Assembly (NCBI GenBank): GCA_947628455.1
Contig: CANQZY010000001.1
Location: 84,613-148,612, forward strand
From: an uncultured Methanobrevibacter sp.
GTDB taxonomy: Archaea > Methanobacteriota > Methanobacteria > Methanobacteriales > Methanobacteriaceae
Direction of reading: 5' to 3'
Length of the DNA stretch: 64,000 nt
Made by a program: the position numbers and the translations under genes
Notes under the pieces: generated by a model
The model's input: only the letters and a program-made list of their open reading frames with translations
Told to the model about the DNA's origin: nothing
Databases searched by the model: none
Shown: positions 30,965 to 41,163 of the stretch, piece by piece
Layout of the letters: each line of letters starts with the position of its first letter
Position numbering within the stretch: position 1 is the stretch's first letter

Positions 30965-32617
30965 TTATCTTGGTTTAAATTTCATTTTATTTTTATTTAT
31001 AACAATACTTTTTTTCCATTTATCATTACTTTCAGGAAAATCAGATCTAAAATGAGCACCTCTACTTTCTCTTCTCAAAATAGCAGATTTAACAACTAAA
31101 ATAGCTACTTCCACCATATTTATTACTTCTAAAGCTGTTACTAAATCATCATTAAATTGTTTTTTATTCTTAACATTTAAATTATTTATTTCTTTTTTTA
31201 TTTTTAACAATTCTTTTAATGCTTTATTTAAATTTTTTTCATCTCTTACAATAGATACTTTTTCCCACATTACCTTTTTAATTTCATCTTTAATTTCTTG
31301 TGGTTTAATTTCACCGTCTTTAATTAAATTTTCTATTTTTAATTTTTCTTTTTGAACCATTTCTATGTTTGTTTCTATTTCGCTATTTTTACAAATTTCA
31401 ATAGCACTATCTCCAGCTATTTTACCAAATACTTGTGTATCAGCTAATGAATTCCCTCCTAGACGATTAGCTCCATGAATTCCTCCTGTTACTTCTCCTG
31501 CAGCTAATAAATTTTTAAGTGAAGTTTTTCCTTTTTCATCAATTTCTATACCTCCCATAAAATGATGTGCAGTAGGAGCTACTTCTATTGGTTCATTTTT
31601 AATATCAATACCTACATCTTGAAATTGTAAAACCATTGTTTCTAATTTTTCATCAATTAAATCATTATCTAAATGTGTAATATCTAGATATACTCCTCCT
31701 TTTTCTGTTCCTCTACCTTCTATTATTTCTTGATAAATTGAACGAGCAACCACATCTCTTGTAGCTAGTTCTTTTTTTTCAGGATCATATTTTTCCATAA
31801 ATCTTTCATTATCTTTATTTAAAAGAATTCCTCCTTCACCTCTAACAGCTTCAGTTACCAGAATTCCTTTTTTAGATTCTGGATAAACCATTCCTGTTGG
31901 GTGAAATTGTATCTCTTCCATATCTATTAAATTAGCTCCGGCATTGTATGCAATGGCAAACCCATCTCCATTTTTTTGGCATGTATTTGATGTTACAGGG
32001 AAAAGTTGACCTGCTCCTCCACTAGCTATTATCACAACTTTTGATTTAAAATAAATTATATTATTATTAGCTATATCATAGCCTACAGCACCAATTACTT
32101 TATTCGGAGATTTTTTTGATAAAACAAGTGAAATGATCATAATTTCATCTATAGTTTTTATATTTCTTTTTAAAATCTCTTCTTTTAAAGCAGTTATTAT
32201 TTCATGCCCAGTTCTATCTCCTTGAAAACAAGTTCTTCTATAAGTTTGACCGCCAAATTGCCTTTGATTTATTTTACCACTATTTTGACGATCAAATATC
32301 GCTCCATAATTTTCTAAGTCAATTAATCTATTAGGTGATTCATTTACTAGAATTTTTACTAATTTTGAATCATTAAGATAGCCACCACCTTTTAATGTAT
32401 CATAGACGTGTGTTTCAAGTGTATCATCGCCATCAACTGCTTTAAATACAGCATTATATCCTCCTTCAGCCATCCCTGTACATCCAGATCTAAATGTCAA
32501 TCCTTTAGAAACAATTAATGGTTCGAATCCTCCTTCATCAACTTCAATAGCTGCTCTTGAACCTGCTCCTCCAGATCCTATAATTAATACATCTGATGTG
32601 ATTGTTTTAATATTCAT
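30965..32617 (-). CDS. tfrA: Thiol:fumarate reductase (CoM/CoB) subunit A, FAD flavoprotein
   Basis: DVLIIGSGGAGSRAAIE, GGQTYRRTCFQGDRTGHE, EEIQFHPTGM, AAGEVTGGIHGANRLGGNSLADTQVFG. Confidence 0.88.
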   Translation of the reverse strand: MNIKTITSDVLIIGSGGAGSRAAIEVDEGGFEPLIVSKGLTFRSGCTGMAEGGYNAVFKAVDGDDTLETHVYDTLKGGGYLNDSKLVKILVNESPNRLIDLENYGAIFDRQNSGKINQRQFGGQTYRRTCFQGDRTGHEIITALKEEILKRNIKTIDEIMIISLVLSKKSPNKVIGAVGYDIANNNIIYFKSKVVIIASGGAGQLFPVTSNTCQKNGDGFAIAYNAGANLIDMEEIQFHPTGMVYPESKKGILVTEAVRGEGGILLNKDNERFMEKYDPEKKELATRDVVARSIYQEIIEGRGTEKGGVYLDITHLDNDLIDEKLETMVLQFQDVGIDIKNEPIEVAPTAHHFMGGIEIDEKGKTSLKNLLAAGEVTGGIHGANRLGGNSLADTQVFGKIAGDSAIEICKNSEIETNIEMVQKEKLKIENLIKDGEIKPQEIKDEIKKVMWEKVSIVRDEKNLNKALKELLKIKKEINNLNVKNKKQFNDDLVTALEVINMVEVAILVVKSAILRRESRGAHFRSDFPESNDKWKKSIVINKNKMKFKPR

Positions 32618-32768
32618 ACATATAATTTATAAAATTAATTATTAAAATAAGTTTATACTTAAATAAACATATTTACTAAATATATATTACACTATATCAA
32701 AATTATTTATATTAAAAATAATATTTAGCTATTTCAAATTCAAATATATAATTTATGAAGGTATATAT

Positions 32769-33149
32769 ATGAAAACTAAAGGTACAATAGTAACAGGTTT
32801 AGGAAAAGGAGCATATTTTATATCACAAGATGTTTACAAAAAAGAATTAACTAAAAATTGTGGATTTGAACCATATTCAGGTACATTAAACATTATAATT
32901 CCGGAAAAATACTTAGAAAAAATCAATAAAATTAAAAATAATTGCACGAATATAATAAAACCAAATGAAGAATTTGGAGCTGTTAAGTATGTTTCAGCTA
33001 TTTTAGAAGATTCTATTAAAGGAGCAATATTATTTCCAATAAAAACAGAACATAAAGAAAATTATATAGAATTTATCGCTCCATATAATTTAAAAGAAAA
33101 ATTAAACCTTAAAGATGGGGATATTGTAAATTTAGAAATTATAGAATAA
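32769..33149 (+). CDS. ribK: CTP-dependent riboflavin kinase
   Basis: KGTIVTGLGKGAYFISQD, NCGFEPYSGTLNIII, LKDGDIVNLEII (DUF120 type). Confidence 0.85.
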   Translation: MKTKGTIVTGLGKGAYFISQDVYKKELTKNCGFEPYSGTLNIIIPEKYLEKINKIKNNCTNIIKPNEEFGAVKYVSAILEDSIKGAILFPIKTEHKENYIEFIAPYNLKEKLNLKDGDIVNLEIIE

Positions 33150-33155
33150 AACCTT

Positions 33156-33168
33156 TTACAGTTGAAAT
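33156..33168 (+). promoter_or_regulatory. Isolated ORB-like box TTACAGTTGAAAT
   Basis: Identical 13-mer to the core in the oriC box at 25376-25388 (opposite strand). Confidence 0.55.
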
Positions 33169-33410
33169 ATATCTTTGTATAAAAATATTTATATAAAATT
33201 TAAGAAAATAATATCCAAACTATTTTATAATTAACCATATAAAAAAATTTACTATATATTCTAATGGTTGGATGAAATTTTTCACAGGTGATATTTTTTT
33301 TTAAATAAGTCTATTGGTATAAACTGCTGATTTGGTGAAATTTCAAACAATGATAATAAAGAATTATAATTTGCTTTATATTAGTAAATAATTAACAAGG
33401 AGATATTACT

Positions 33411-34097
33411 ATGAATCAAGACTTAGAAAAAGGGTTTAAAGCATTAAAGAATGGAGAATTTATTTTAATCTATGATAATGAAGAAAGAGAAGGAGAAATA
33501 GACATGGTAATTGCTTCTGAATTCGTACAGCCCCATCATATAGCAAGTATGAGAGATAATGCAGGAGGTCTAATATGTAACTGTATACATCCATTTTACT
33601 GTGATAAGCTAGAATTACCTTTTATGAATGAAATCATAGAAGCAGCAAGCTCTACTTATCCTGTTCTTTCAACACTTGAACCAAATGATATTCCATATGA
33701 TGAACGTTCATCATTTTCTATATGGGTAAATCATAGAAAATCATTCACTGGTGTTACAGATCATGACAGAGCAATGACTATTCGTGAACTAGCATTTATG
33801 TTAAAAGAAGAAAGATATGATGATTTTGGTAAATTATTTAGATCACCTGGACATGTATCTCTTTTAAGAGGAGCAGAATCTTTATTAGCTAACAGAAGCG
33901 GACATACTGAAATGAGCCTCGCAATGTGTGAAATGGCAGGCATTACTCCTGTTTGTGTTGTTTGTGAAATGATGGATGGTAAAACAGGTCAAGCTACTTC
34001 ATTTAAAAATGCAAAAAAATTTGCAGATAAAAATAATTTAGTAATGCTTAAAGGTGAAGATATTATTGAAGCATATTTAAAACAACTGGATGAATAA
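33411..34097 (+). CDS. ribB: 3,4-dihydroxy-2-butanone-4-phosphate synthase
   Basis: LIYDNEEREGEIDMVIASEF, TGVTDHDRAMTIRELAF, RSPGHVSLLRGAESLLANRSGHTEMSLAMCEMAG. Confidence 0.93.
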   Translation: MNQDLEKGFKALKNGEFILIYDNEEREGEIDMVIASEFVQPHHIASMRDNAGGLICNCIHPFYCDKLELPFMNEIIEAASSTYPVLSTLEPNDIPYDERSSFSIWVNHRKSFTGVTDHDRAMTIRELAFMLKEERYDDFGKLFRSPGHVSLLRGAESLLANRSGHTEMSLAMCEMAGITPVCVVCEMMDGKTGQATSFKNAKKFADKNNLVMLKGEDIIEAYLKQLDE

Positions 34098-34191
34098 CAA
34101 TCTAAAAAGAAATTTTAATTCTAATACAAAAGCAATTAATATCCTTTATTTTATATCAAATAGAAAAATCTATAGTATAAATATATATTAA

Positions 34192-35691
34192 TTATCTATT
34201 AAATTTTTCTTGTAATTCTTGAAAATTTAAATATTTATTAAATTTCACAGGTTCTGCCATAGATATTATTTCGTCTACATTTAAACTATTTTCAATAGTC
34301 TCAAATGCTTTTTTAGAAAATTCATCATATTTTATTTCAATTTCAGGTGTATTACCTCTTTTTGTTAATTTTTGTTTTTCAATCGATTGTATATTAGATA
34401 TGTTTGTATTATTTTTAATATAATGTATTACATTATTAAATATATCTTGATTATATATTTTATTCAATATAATTCCTTTAACATTCCCACCCATTTTTTT
34501 AATTAAGTTTACATGTGATGTAATTTCAACTGCAGCAGATTCTATTCCTCCTTTATTTACACTACTAATTAATAATATAGGGACATTAGAAGAAATAGCA
34601 ATTTCTACACTAGAATAAGGAGTTATTTGATTTAAAACACCAGTTAAAATACTCATAACCCCTTCAATTAATATAATATCATAATCTGAGTTTTTAATTT
34701 TTTCAATAGATGTTTTAAAATCACTCCATCCTAAATTTCCAATTTTAATAGAATTATATTCTTCCATAGTTCCTTTTGTCAGATATAATCCAGGAACCAA
34801 ATCTCGTGCATCAGGTCCTATTTTTAAAAGCCCTACTTTATATCCTTTTTTTCTAATAGATCCTGCAAGTCCTGTTAAAATAAATGTTTTTCCGCTATCA
34901 GAACCATTACTTCCAATCATTAAAAATCTAGGTATTTTAAATTTTTTTCTACTAGATATTTTAATATTTGTTTTTATTCCAATTTCTCGATTAAGTTTTT
35001 TTTTAAACTCTTTATTTTTTATATAAATATCTTCAGGATTTTCAATATCAATGTAATCTAATAAATTTCTTACAATAGCTGGATTTTCATCTAAAATATT
35101 ATGAATTAGTGTTCCGACTACATTTCCATCATCATTTACAGCTCCTGAAAAGATATTATATTCATTGTTTTTATTTACATTACCATAATTCATTCTTTGT
35201 ATTTGCGAATAAAAAATAGGTTTTGCATCTCCTTTAATTTTTCCATAAGTATGGCAATGAAATCCAGTTATATAGTCTTTTATATTTTTTGTTATAAAGC
35301 TATTATCATATATTTTAGCTTTTACTCTATCTGAACTTATTAATGGCGAAAATTCAACATTGATAAGGCCTAAACCTTCTTTAATTATAGGATTTGGAGA
35401 ATTTCTTCCAATATCTACTTTATTTGACAAAAGCTGAAAACCTGCACAAATTCCAATTATAGGTTTACCATCTTTATTCATTTGTGTTATTTCTTTTTTT
35501 AAATTTTTTTTATAATCTTCGGATTCTACAATAGTCCCTCCAGGAATAATTAACACATCTAATTCATCTGAGGCTCTATTACCATTAACTAGACCTTGTG
35601 AGTTTACAAAATCCGTTGGAAGATTTCCAAAATTTTCAAATCCTGGAACAGATCCTTTAATGTATGTAATGCCTATTTTCACCATTTTCAA
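34192..35691 (-). CDS. Class I glutamine amidotransferase domain fused N-terminal to a dethiobiotin-synthetase/CobQ-like ATPase domain
   Basis: N-terminal LIIPGGTIVESEDY, GICAGFQLLS; C-terminal MIGSNGSDSGKTFILTGLAGSIRKKGYKVGLLKIGPDARD. Confidence 0.8.
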   Translation of the reverse strand: MKMVKIGITYIKGSVPGFENFGNLPTDFVNSQGLVNGNRASDELDVLIIPGGTIVESEDYKKNLKKEITQMNKDGKPIIGICAGFQLLSNKVDIGRNSPNPIIKEGLGLINVEFSPLISSDRVKAKIYDNSFITKNIKDYITGFHCHTYGKIKGDAKPIFYSQIQRMNYGNVNKNNEYNIFSGAVNDDGNVVGTLIHNILDENPAIVRNLLDYIDIENPEDIYIKNKEFKKKLNREIGIKTNIKISSRKKFKIPRFLMIGSNGSDSGKTFILTGLAGSIRKKGYKVGLLKIGPDARDLVPGLYLTKGTMEEYNSIKIGNLGWSDFKTSIEKIKNSDYDIILIEGVMSILTGVLNQITPYSSVEIAISSNVPILLISSVNKGGIESAAVEITSHVNLIKKMGGNVKGIILNKIYNQDIFNNVIHYIKNNTNISNIQSIEKQKLTKRGNTPEIEIKYDEFSKKAFETIENSLNVDEIISMAEPVKFNKYLNFQELQEKFNR

Positions 35692-35714
35692 ACCTCTTCA
35701 TTAGGTTTCTACAT

Positions 35715-35735
35715 AGACATAAGTTTCAAGTGAAA
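35715..35735 (-). promoter_or_regulatory. Isolated extended ORB-like box (minus strand TTTCACTTGAAACTTATGTCT)
   Basis: 18/21 identity with the oriC box at 25414-25434 (TTTCACTTGAAATACATGTCT). Confidence 0.5.
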
Positions 35736-35749
35736 AAAATATTTTTTTA

Positions 35750-37117
35750 TTAAATATTTTCAAAAACACTCATAGCTTTAATGATTTTTAAATCTTCTAA
35801 TGGTTTGGCTTGTATTTGTAATCCTACTGGAATACCTTCAACTTCTCCAGCTTTAATACTCCCTGCTGGAATTCCTGCTAAATTAGCTATTACAGTTAAC
35901 ACATCATAGGCATATATTTCGAGTGGTTCTAATTTTTCACCAATCTTATAAGGTAATTTAGGCACTGTAGGACCTACAATTAAATCAACATTTTCAAGCA
36001 TTGTGTTAATCTCATTTCTAATAAGAGACCTTGCTTGAAGAGCTTTTTTATAATATTTACCACTAAACTCTTTTTGTGAAATATAAGAACCAATTTTTAT
36101 TCTTCTTAAAACTTCATCTCCACAAACATCTTCAATTCTATAACCATAATCTCTTCCATCATATTTTCTAGTAGTAGAAAAGAATTCAACATAATTAATT
36201 AAATAGTATGTTGGAAGACAAAGATCAATATGATTAAAACTAACTTCTAAAAGTTCTGCTCCTGCATCAACTAATTTTTGAATAGCTTTATTAACAGTTT
36301 TATTAATCTCTTCATCTGTCACATCTATAAATTCTTTACAAACAGCTATTTTCATTCCTTCAAGTGAAGTTTCATCTAATATTGATGTAAAATCAGGTGC
36401 ATTCCAATCAATAGAAGTACATTCACTTTCATCATAACTAACAATTGTATTTAAAGCAAGAGCAATTCCACTAACATCTTCAGATAATGGTCCAATTTGA
36501 TCTAAACTCATTGATAAATCTAAAAGTCCTTGTCTAGATACAGTTCCATAAGTTGGTTTGAATCCAACAATACCACAATGAGATGATGGATTTCTAATAG
36601 ATCCTCCGGTATCAGAACCAATTGCAATATCGCACATTTGACTAGCTACTGCAGCAGCACTACCACCACTTGATCCACCAGGTATTCTTCCAGGAGCAGC
36701 AGGATTTTGTGTTGGGCCGAAATAAGATGTTTCTGTTGAATTTCCTGCTGCAAATTCATCCATATTAGTTAAACCAATTATTATTCCATCTTCAGCTATA
36801 ATGTTTTCAATTACAGTTGCATTATAACTCCCAATATAATTATCCAATGTTTTAGAAGCAGCTGAAATTATAACATCCTCAACATTTATATTTGCTTTAA
36901 TTGCAAAAACAAGTCCAGCTAATTTTCCAACTTCCTCATTATTGGCTATTTTTTTATCAATTATTTTTGCTTGTTCAATTGCTTTTGCTTTATTATTTTC
37001 TAAAAATGCATTTATAGAATCATTTTTTTCATCTATAACATTGATGAAATTTTCCACATTTTCCCTTGCTGTCATTTCTTTATTTTTAATGGCATTTAAT
37101 TTTTCAATAACCTTCAT
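35750..37117 (-). CDS. gatA: Aspartyl/glutamyl-tRNA amidotransferase subunit A
   Basis: Amidase signature: NPAAPGRIPGGSSGGSAAAVASQMCDIAIGSDTGGSIRNPSSHCGIVGFKPTYG. Confidence 0.94.
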   Translation of the reverse strand: MKVIEKLNAIKNKEMTARENVENFINVIDEKNDSINAFLENNKAKAIEQAKIIDKKIANNEEVGKLAGLVFAIKANINVEDVIISAASKTLDNYIGSYNATVIENIIAEDGIIIGLTNMDEFAAGNSTETSYFGPTQNPAAPGRIPGGSSGGSAAAVASQMCDIAIGSDTGGSIRNPSSHCGIVGFKPTYGTVSRQGLLDLSMSLDQIGPLSEDVSGIALALNTIVSYDESECTSIDWNAPDFTSILDETSLEGMKIAVCKEFIDVTDEEINKTVNKAIQKLVDAGAELLEVSFNHIDLCLPTYYLINYVEFFSTTRKYDGRDYGYRIEDVCGDEVLRRIKIGSYISQKEFSGKYYKKALQARSLIRNEINTMLENVDLIVGPTVPKLPYKIGEKLEPLEIYAYDVLTVIANLAGIPAGSIKAGEVEGIPVGLQIQAKPLEDLKIIKAMSVFENI

Positions 37118-37198
37118 TAAAACACCTGGAATTTATTATACTAAGATCATCTATATTTTTTTAAACTTAAATACCTTTTTAATCATATATTATATATA

Positions 37199-37993
37199 AT
37201 GAAAAAAGCTGTTGTTTTTGATAATTCTGGTACATTACTTGAAAGATATAGAGTTATTAAAGATATAGAAAATAACATTTTATTTACAAATATAAATTCT
37301 TTAGATCTTATTAACTCTCATGAAGGACTTGTTTTAGTTGTTCTTCAATTTGACACTAGTTATTTTGTTAATATTCCTCAAAATTCCCTAATTTCTGATG
37401 TAGTCAAAAAATATAATATAGATTTTGATATAAGCTTTACCACAATTGAAGTTAATAAAAATGAAATTAAAAAAATTATTGAAAATGATAAAAAAGTCAC
37501 AATTAAAGAAATTACTGATGGTTTCAATATTTTAAAGAAAAAAATACCTAAAATAGAAATATGTAATGGTTCAGCATTAATAATTGATATTAAATCAAAA
37601 TCTATATCTTTTACTATTACTTCGGCTGGTAGATTATTTAAAGGTGTTAAATATACTATAAACACATTAAAAAATAGAGGCATTGAAATATATATAGCAT
37701 CAGGTGATAGAAAGGGAACTATTAAAACTTTGGCTTCTATTTTAAATATTAACAATAAAAATGCTTTTGGTTCAGTTAATACAAAAGGTAAATATGAAAT
37801 TATAAATAAACTTCAAAAAAATAATTTTAAAGTAATGATGGTTGGAGATGGGATTAATGATATTTTAGCTTTTAAAAATGCAGATGTTTCTGTTTTAACA
37901 GTTCAACAAAAAGAAGAAGTTTCTACTAAACTTTTAAATAAAACAGATTTTATTGTTGAAGAAATATCTGAAATTTTAGACATTAATTTTTAA
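37199..37993 (+). CDS. HAD-superfamily protein, soluble P-type-ATPase-like
   Basis: AVVFDNSGTLLE motif I; IASGDRKGTIKTLA; MMVGDGINDILAFKNADV. Confidence 0.8.
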   Translation: MKKAVVFDNSGTLLERYRVIKDIENNILFTNINSLDLINSHEGLVLVVLQFDTSYFVNIPQNSLISDVVKKYNIDFDISFTTIEVNKNEIKKIIENDKKVTIKEITDGFNILKKKIPKIEICNGSALIIDIKSKSISFTITSAGRLFKGVKYTINTLKNRGIEIYIASGDRKGTIKTLASILNINNKNAFGSVNTKGKYEIINKLQKNNFKVMMVGDGINDILAFKNADVSVLTVQQKEEVSTKLLNKTDFIVEEISEILDINF

Positions 37994-38224
37994 TTTATAT
38001 TTAAATAATACTTTAATGATAAGAAACAAATATTATTATATTTATAATGTACTAAGAATTTTATATTTTATTTAATTCAGGAAAAAGTTAATATTATTTT
38101 CTCTAAAAAATATTAGTAGAAATTATATCTTATTATTTAATTATATAAAAGAAGTAATTAATTTTAAATAAAATATATTAATATTGGATTTAAAAGTAAT
38201 TAAGTAATACGAGAGGTTTGAATC

Positions 38225-39760
38225 ATGCATGATATTGATATTGAAACAATAAAAAAAAATATGAATTTAGCAGATAAAATTTATATTTTTGATACAACCT
38301 TGAGAGATGGGGAACAAGCTCCAGGCGTTGCTTTAACTGTTGATGAAAAAATCCAAATAGCTCAAAAATTAGATAAACTTGGAGTTGATAAAATTGAGGC
38401 AGGTTTTCCAGCATCTTCTCCAGGAGAAATTAAAGCTTGTAATGAAATTAAAAATTCAGTTGATGCTACAACTGTTGGTTTAGCTCGCACTGTAATTAAA
38501 GATATTAATGCTGTTTTGGATGCTGATTTGGATTATATGCATACATTTATCGGAACATCACCTCTTCATAGAAAATATAAATTAAAAATGGATAAAGAAA
38601 AAATTATTGAAACAGCTATTAATGCAGTTGAATATGGTAAAGATCATGGCCTTACAGTAGAATTTTCCTGTGAAGATGCTACAAGAACTGAAAGAGATTT
38701 CTTATTTGAAACATATCGTTCTGTTGTAGATTCAGGAGCAGATTTTTTAAATCTTCCAGACACTGTAGGAGTTTTAATCCCAGCTATTACTAGACCTTTA
38801 ATTGCTGATTTAAAATCAGAGTTTAATACTCCAATTAGTGTTCATTTTCATAATGACTTTGGTCTTGCAACAGCTAACACTTTAACTGCTATTGAAGAAG
38901 GTGCAAATCAAGCACATGTTACTATTAATGGTATCGGTGAGAGAACAGGCAATTCTTCACTTGAAGAATTAGTAGTTGTACTACATGCTGCATATGGCAT
39001 TGACTTAGATATTGATAGTACTCAATTATACAGTATTTCTGAATTTGTAGGTAAAATGACAGGTATTAAAATGCCTGTTAATAAACCAATTGTTGGAGAT
39101 AATGCATTTGCCCATGAATCTGGTATTCATGTTCATGGAATTTTAAATAATGCACTTACATATGAACCAATCTCACCAGAACTTGTAGGCCATTCAAGAA
39201 GAATAGTAATCGGAAAACAAACAGGAGCACATGCATTAAAATCAAAACTTAAACAGTATCATATAGATCTTAATGATGAACAATTTGAAAGAGTATTTAA
39301 ACAAATTAAAGAATTAGGAGATAAAGGTAAAACTATCACTGATGATGATTTAAGAGCATTAGCCGTAACAGAAGTAAGTTCAGCTAAAAAAACACCTATT
39401 AAACTCATAGATTTAGAATTATTCTCAGGATCTTCATCATCACCTACAGCTAAAGTAAAATTAGAAATAGATGGTATTGAAAAAGAAAAGTCTGCTACAG
39501 GTGTTGGACCAGTAGATGCAGCTTTAAATGCAATTAGATATTTAATTCAAAATACTACAGACATAGAATTAGAAGAATATAATTTAGAAGCAATCAATGG
39601 AGGAACTGATGCATTAGCAGATGTTTTTGTTATTAGTTCAGATAGCCATGGTAATAAATCTAAAGGAATAGCTACAAATGATGATATTGTGATGGCATCA
39701 ATACTTGCAGTTATTGACTCAATTAATAAGATGTTATTAATTCAAAGAGCAAACAAATAA
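38225..39760 (+). CDS. leuA: 2-isopropylmalate synthase family (LeuA-like)
   Basis: FDTTLRDGEQAPGVALT, HFHNDFGLATANTL, GIGERTGNSSLEELV, C-terminal regulatory domain. Confidence 0.87.
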   Translation: MHDIDIETIKKNMNLADKIYIFDTTLRDGEQAPGVALTVDEKIQIAQKLDKLGVDKIEAGFPASSPGEIKACNEIKNSVDATTVGLARTVIKDINAVLDADLDYMHTFIGTSPLHRKYKLKMDKEKIIETAINAVEYGKDHGLTVEFSCEDATRTERDFLFETYRSVVDSGADFLNLPDTVGVLIPAITRPLIADLKSEFNTPISVHFHNDFGLATANTLTAIEEGANQAHVTINGIGERTGNSSLEELVVVLHAAYGIDLDIDSTQLYSISEFVGKMTGIKMPVNKPIVGDNAFAHESGIHVHGILNNALTYEPISPELVGHSRRIVIGKQTGAHALKSKLKQYHIDLNDEQFERVFKQIKELGDKGKTITDDDLRALAVTEVSSAKKTPIKLIDLELFSGSSSSPTAKVKLEIDGIEKEKSATGVGPVDAALNAIRYLIQNTTDIELEEYNLEAINGGTDALADVFVISSDSHGNKSKGIATNDDIVMASILAVIDSINKMLLIQRANK

Positions 39761-40050
39761 ATTTATTCTATTTTTACTTATTTATATAAAATAGTAAATA
39801 TCATCTTAATTGAAAAAAAATATAATAATGACTATAGATAGTTATTCTAATTTCAGTGAATAATTATTCCTATAATCTTTCAAAAAAAATAATAGAAAGA
39901 ATAATTACTAATAATCTTAAATATTATAAAAAATCTAATATATTTATAATCTTTTCATCCAGTTTTTTTTTTATTATTAGAAGATATTATGAAAATAAAG
40001 GATTTACTCATATAGTTAACTTTTAAAGAATTTATATAAGGTATTTAAAA

Positions 40051-41163
40051 ATGTCTCTTTTAAAAACAATACAAATTTTAACAGATTCAGCACAATATGA
40101 TTTATGTGATTATGTAAATTCTAATAAACAATCTTCTATAAATTTACCTGGAATTTATCAAGCAACATCTAATGGTTGTAAAGTTCCTATTTTTAAAACA
40201 CTCATGTCAAATAAATGTAAAAATGATTGTAAATATTGCATAAATCAATCTAAAAGAAATTTTCAGAGACTTCAGCTAACTCCTGAATATTTATCTAAGA
40301 TTTTTATAGATTATTATAATAGAGGACATGTTTTTGGTTTATTTTTGAGTTCAGGAATATCTGATGATCCTGATGAAACAATGGAGAATATAATTGAAAC
40401 AGCATATATTCTACGTAAAAAATATAGCTATAAAGATTATATTCATTTAAAAATAATTCCTGGAGCAAATAAAGATTCGATTAAACGTGCTATGGCTCTT
40501 TCAAATAGAGTAAGTATTAATATTGAAGCAGCTACTGCGGATGGTCTTTCAACAATATCTTCAACAAAAGATTATAACAATGATATTTTAAAACGATTAA
40601 GATGGATAAATTCTTTAAGAAATTCAAAAGATGTTTTTCCTAGATCTACATACACAACACAATTAATTGTTGGAGCTAATGATGAAACAGATAAAGAAAT
40701 CTTAACTAGGATGAGTAAAATTTATAAAAAATTTAAACTTAAAAGAACATATTTTTCACCATTTTTTCCGGTTGAAGGTACAGAATTTGAAAATAAAAAA
40801 GCTTGCAGTGAATATAGAACAAATGCTCTATATAATGCGGATAAATTAATTAATAGTTATGGATATAATGTTAAAGAACTTGTTTTTAATGATAATGATC
40901 AATTATATTTAAATGAAGATCCGAAGATTTTAGCAGCTGAAAGAATGGATATCTTTCCTGTTGAAATTAATCAAGCTCCATATTATGATTTAATAAGAGT
41001 TCCAGGAATAGGAACTAGAAGTGCACATAAAATAATATCTTTTCGCCATAAAAATCCATTTTCTTCTTATCATCAACTAAAAGAAATTGGAGTAGTGGTT
41101 AATAGAGCCGAAAAATATATCACAATCAATGGAGAAATTCAATCTAATTTAGATTTTTTTTAA
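40051..41163 (+). CDS. Radical SAM protein with C-terminal helix-hairpin-helix (COG4277-like)
   Basis: NKCKNDCKYCINQSKRNFQR; YDLIRVPGIGTRSAHKIISFRHKNPFSSYHQLKEIG. Confidence 0.82.
   Translation: MSLLKTIQILTDSAQYDLCDYVNSNKQSSINLPGIYQATSNGCKVPIFKTLMSNKCKNDCKYCINQSKRNFQRLQLTPEYLSKIFIDYYNRGHVFGLFLSSGISDDPDETMENIIETAYILRKKYSYKDYIHLKIIPGANKDSIKRAMALSNRVSINIEAATADGLSTISSTKDYNNDILKRLRWINSLRNSKDVFPRSTYTTQLIVGANDETDKEILTRMSKIYKKFKLKRTYFSPFFPVEGTEFENKKACSEYRTNALYNADKLINSYGYNVKELVFNDNDQLYLNEDPKILAAERMDIFPVEINQAPYYDLIRVPGIGTRSAHKIISFRHKNPFSSYHQLKEIGVVVNRAEKYITINGEIQSNLDFF

Noticed and set aside
39761-40050. 290-bp intergenic region considered for a structured RNA or riboswitch
   Set aside because: Only weak AT-rich hairpins; no GC-rich conserved core or recognisable riboswitch, RNase P or SRP RNA elements.
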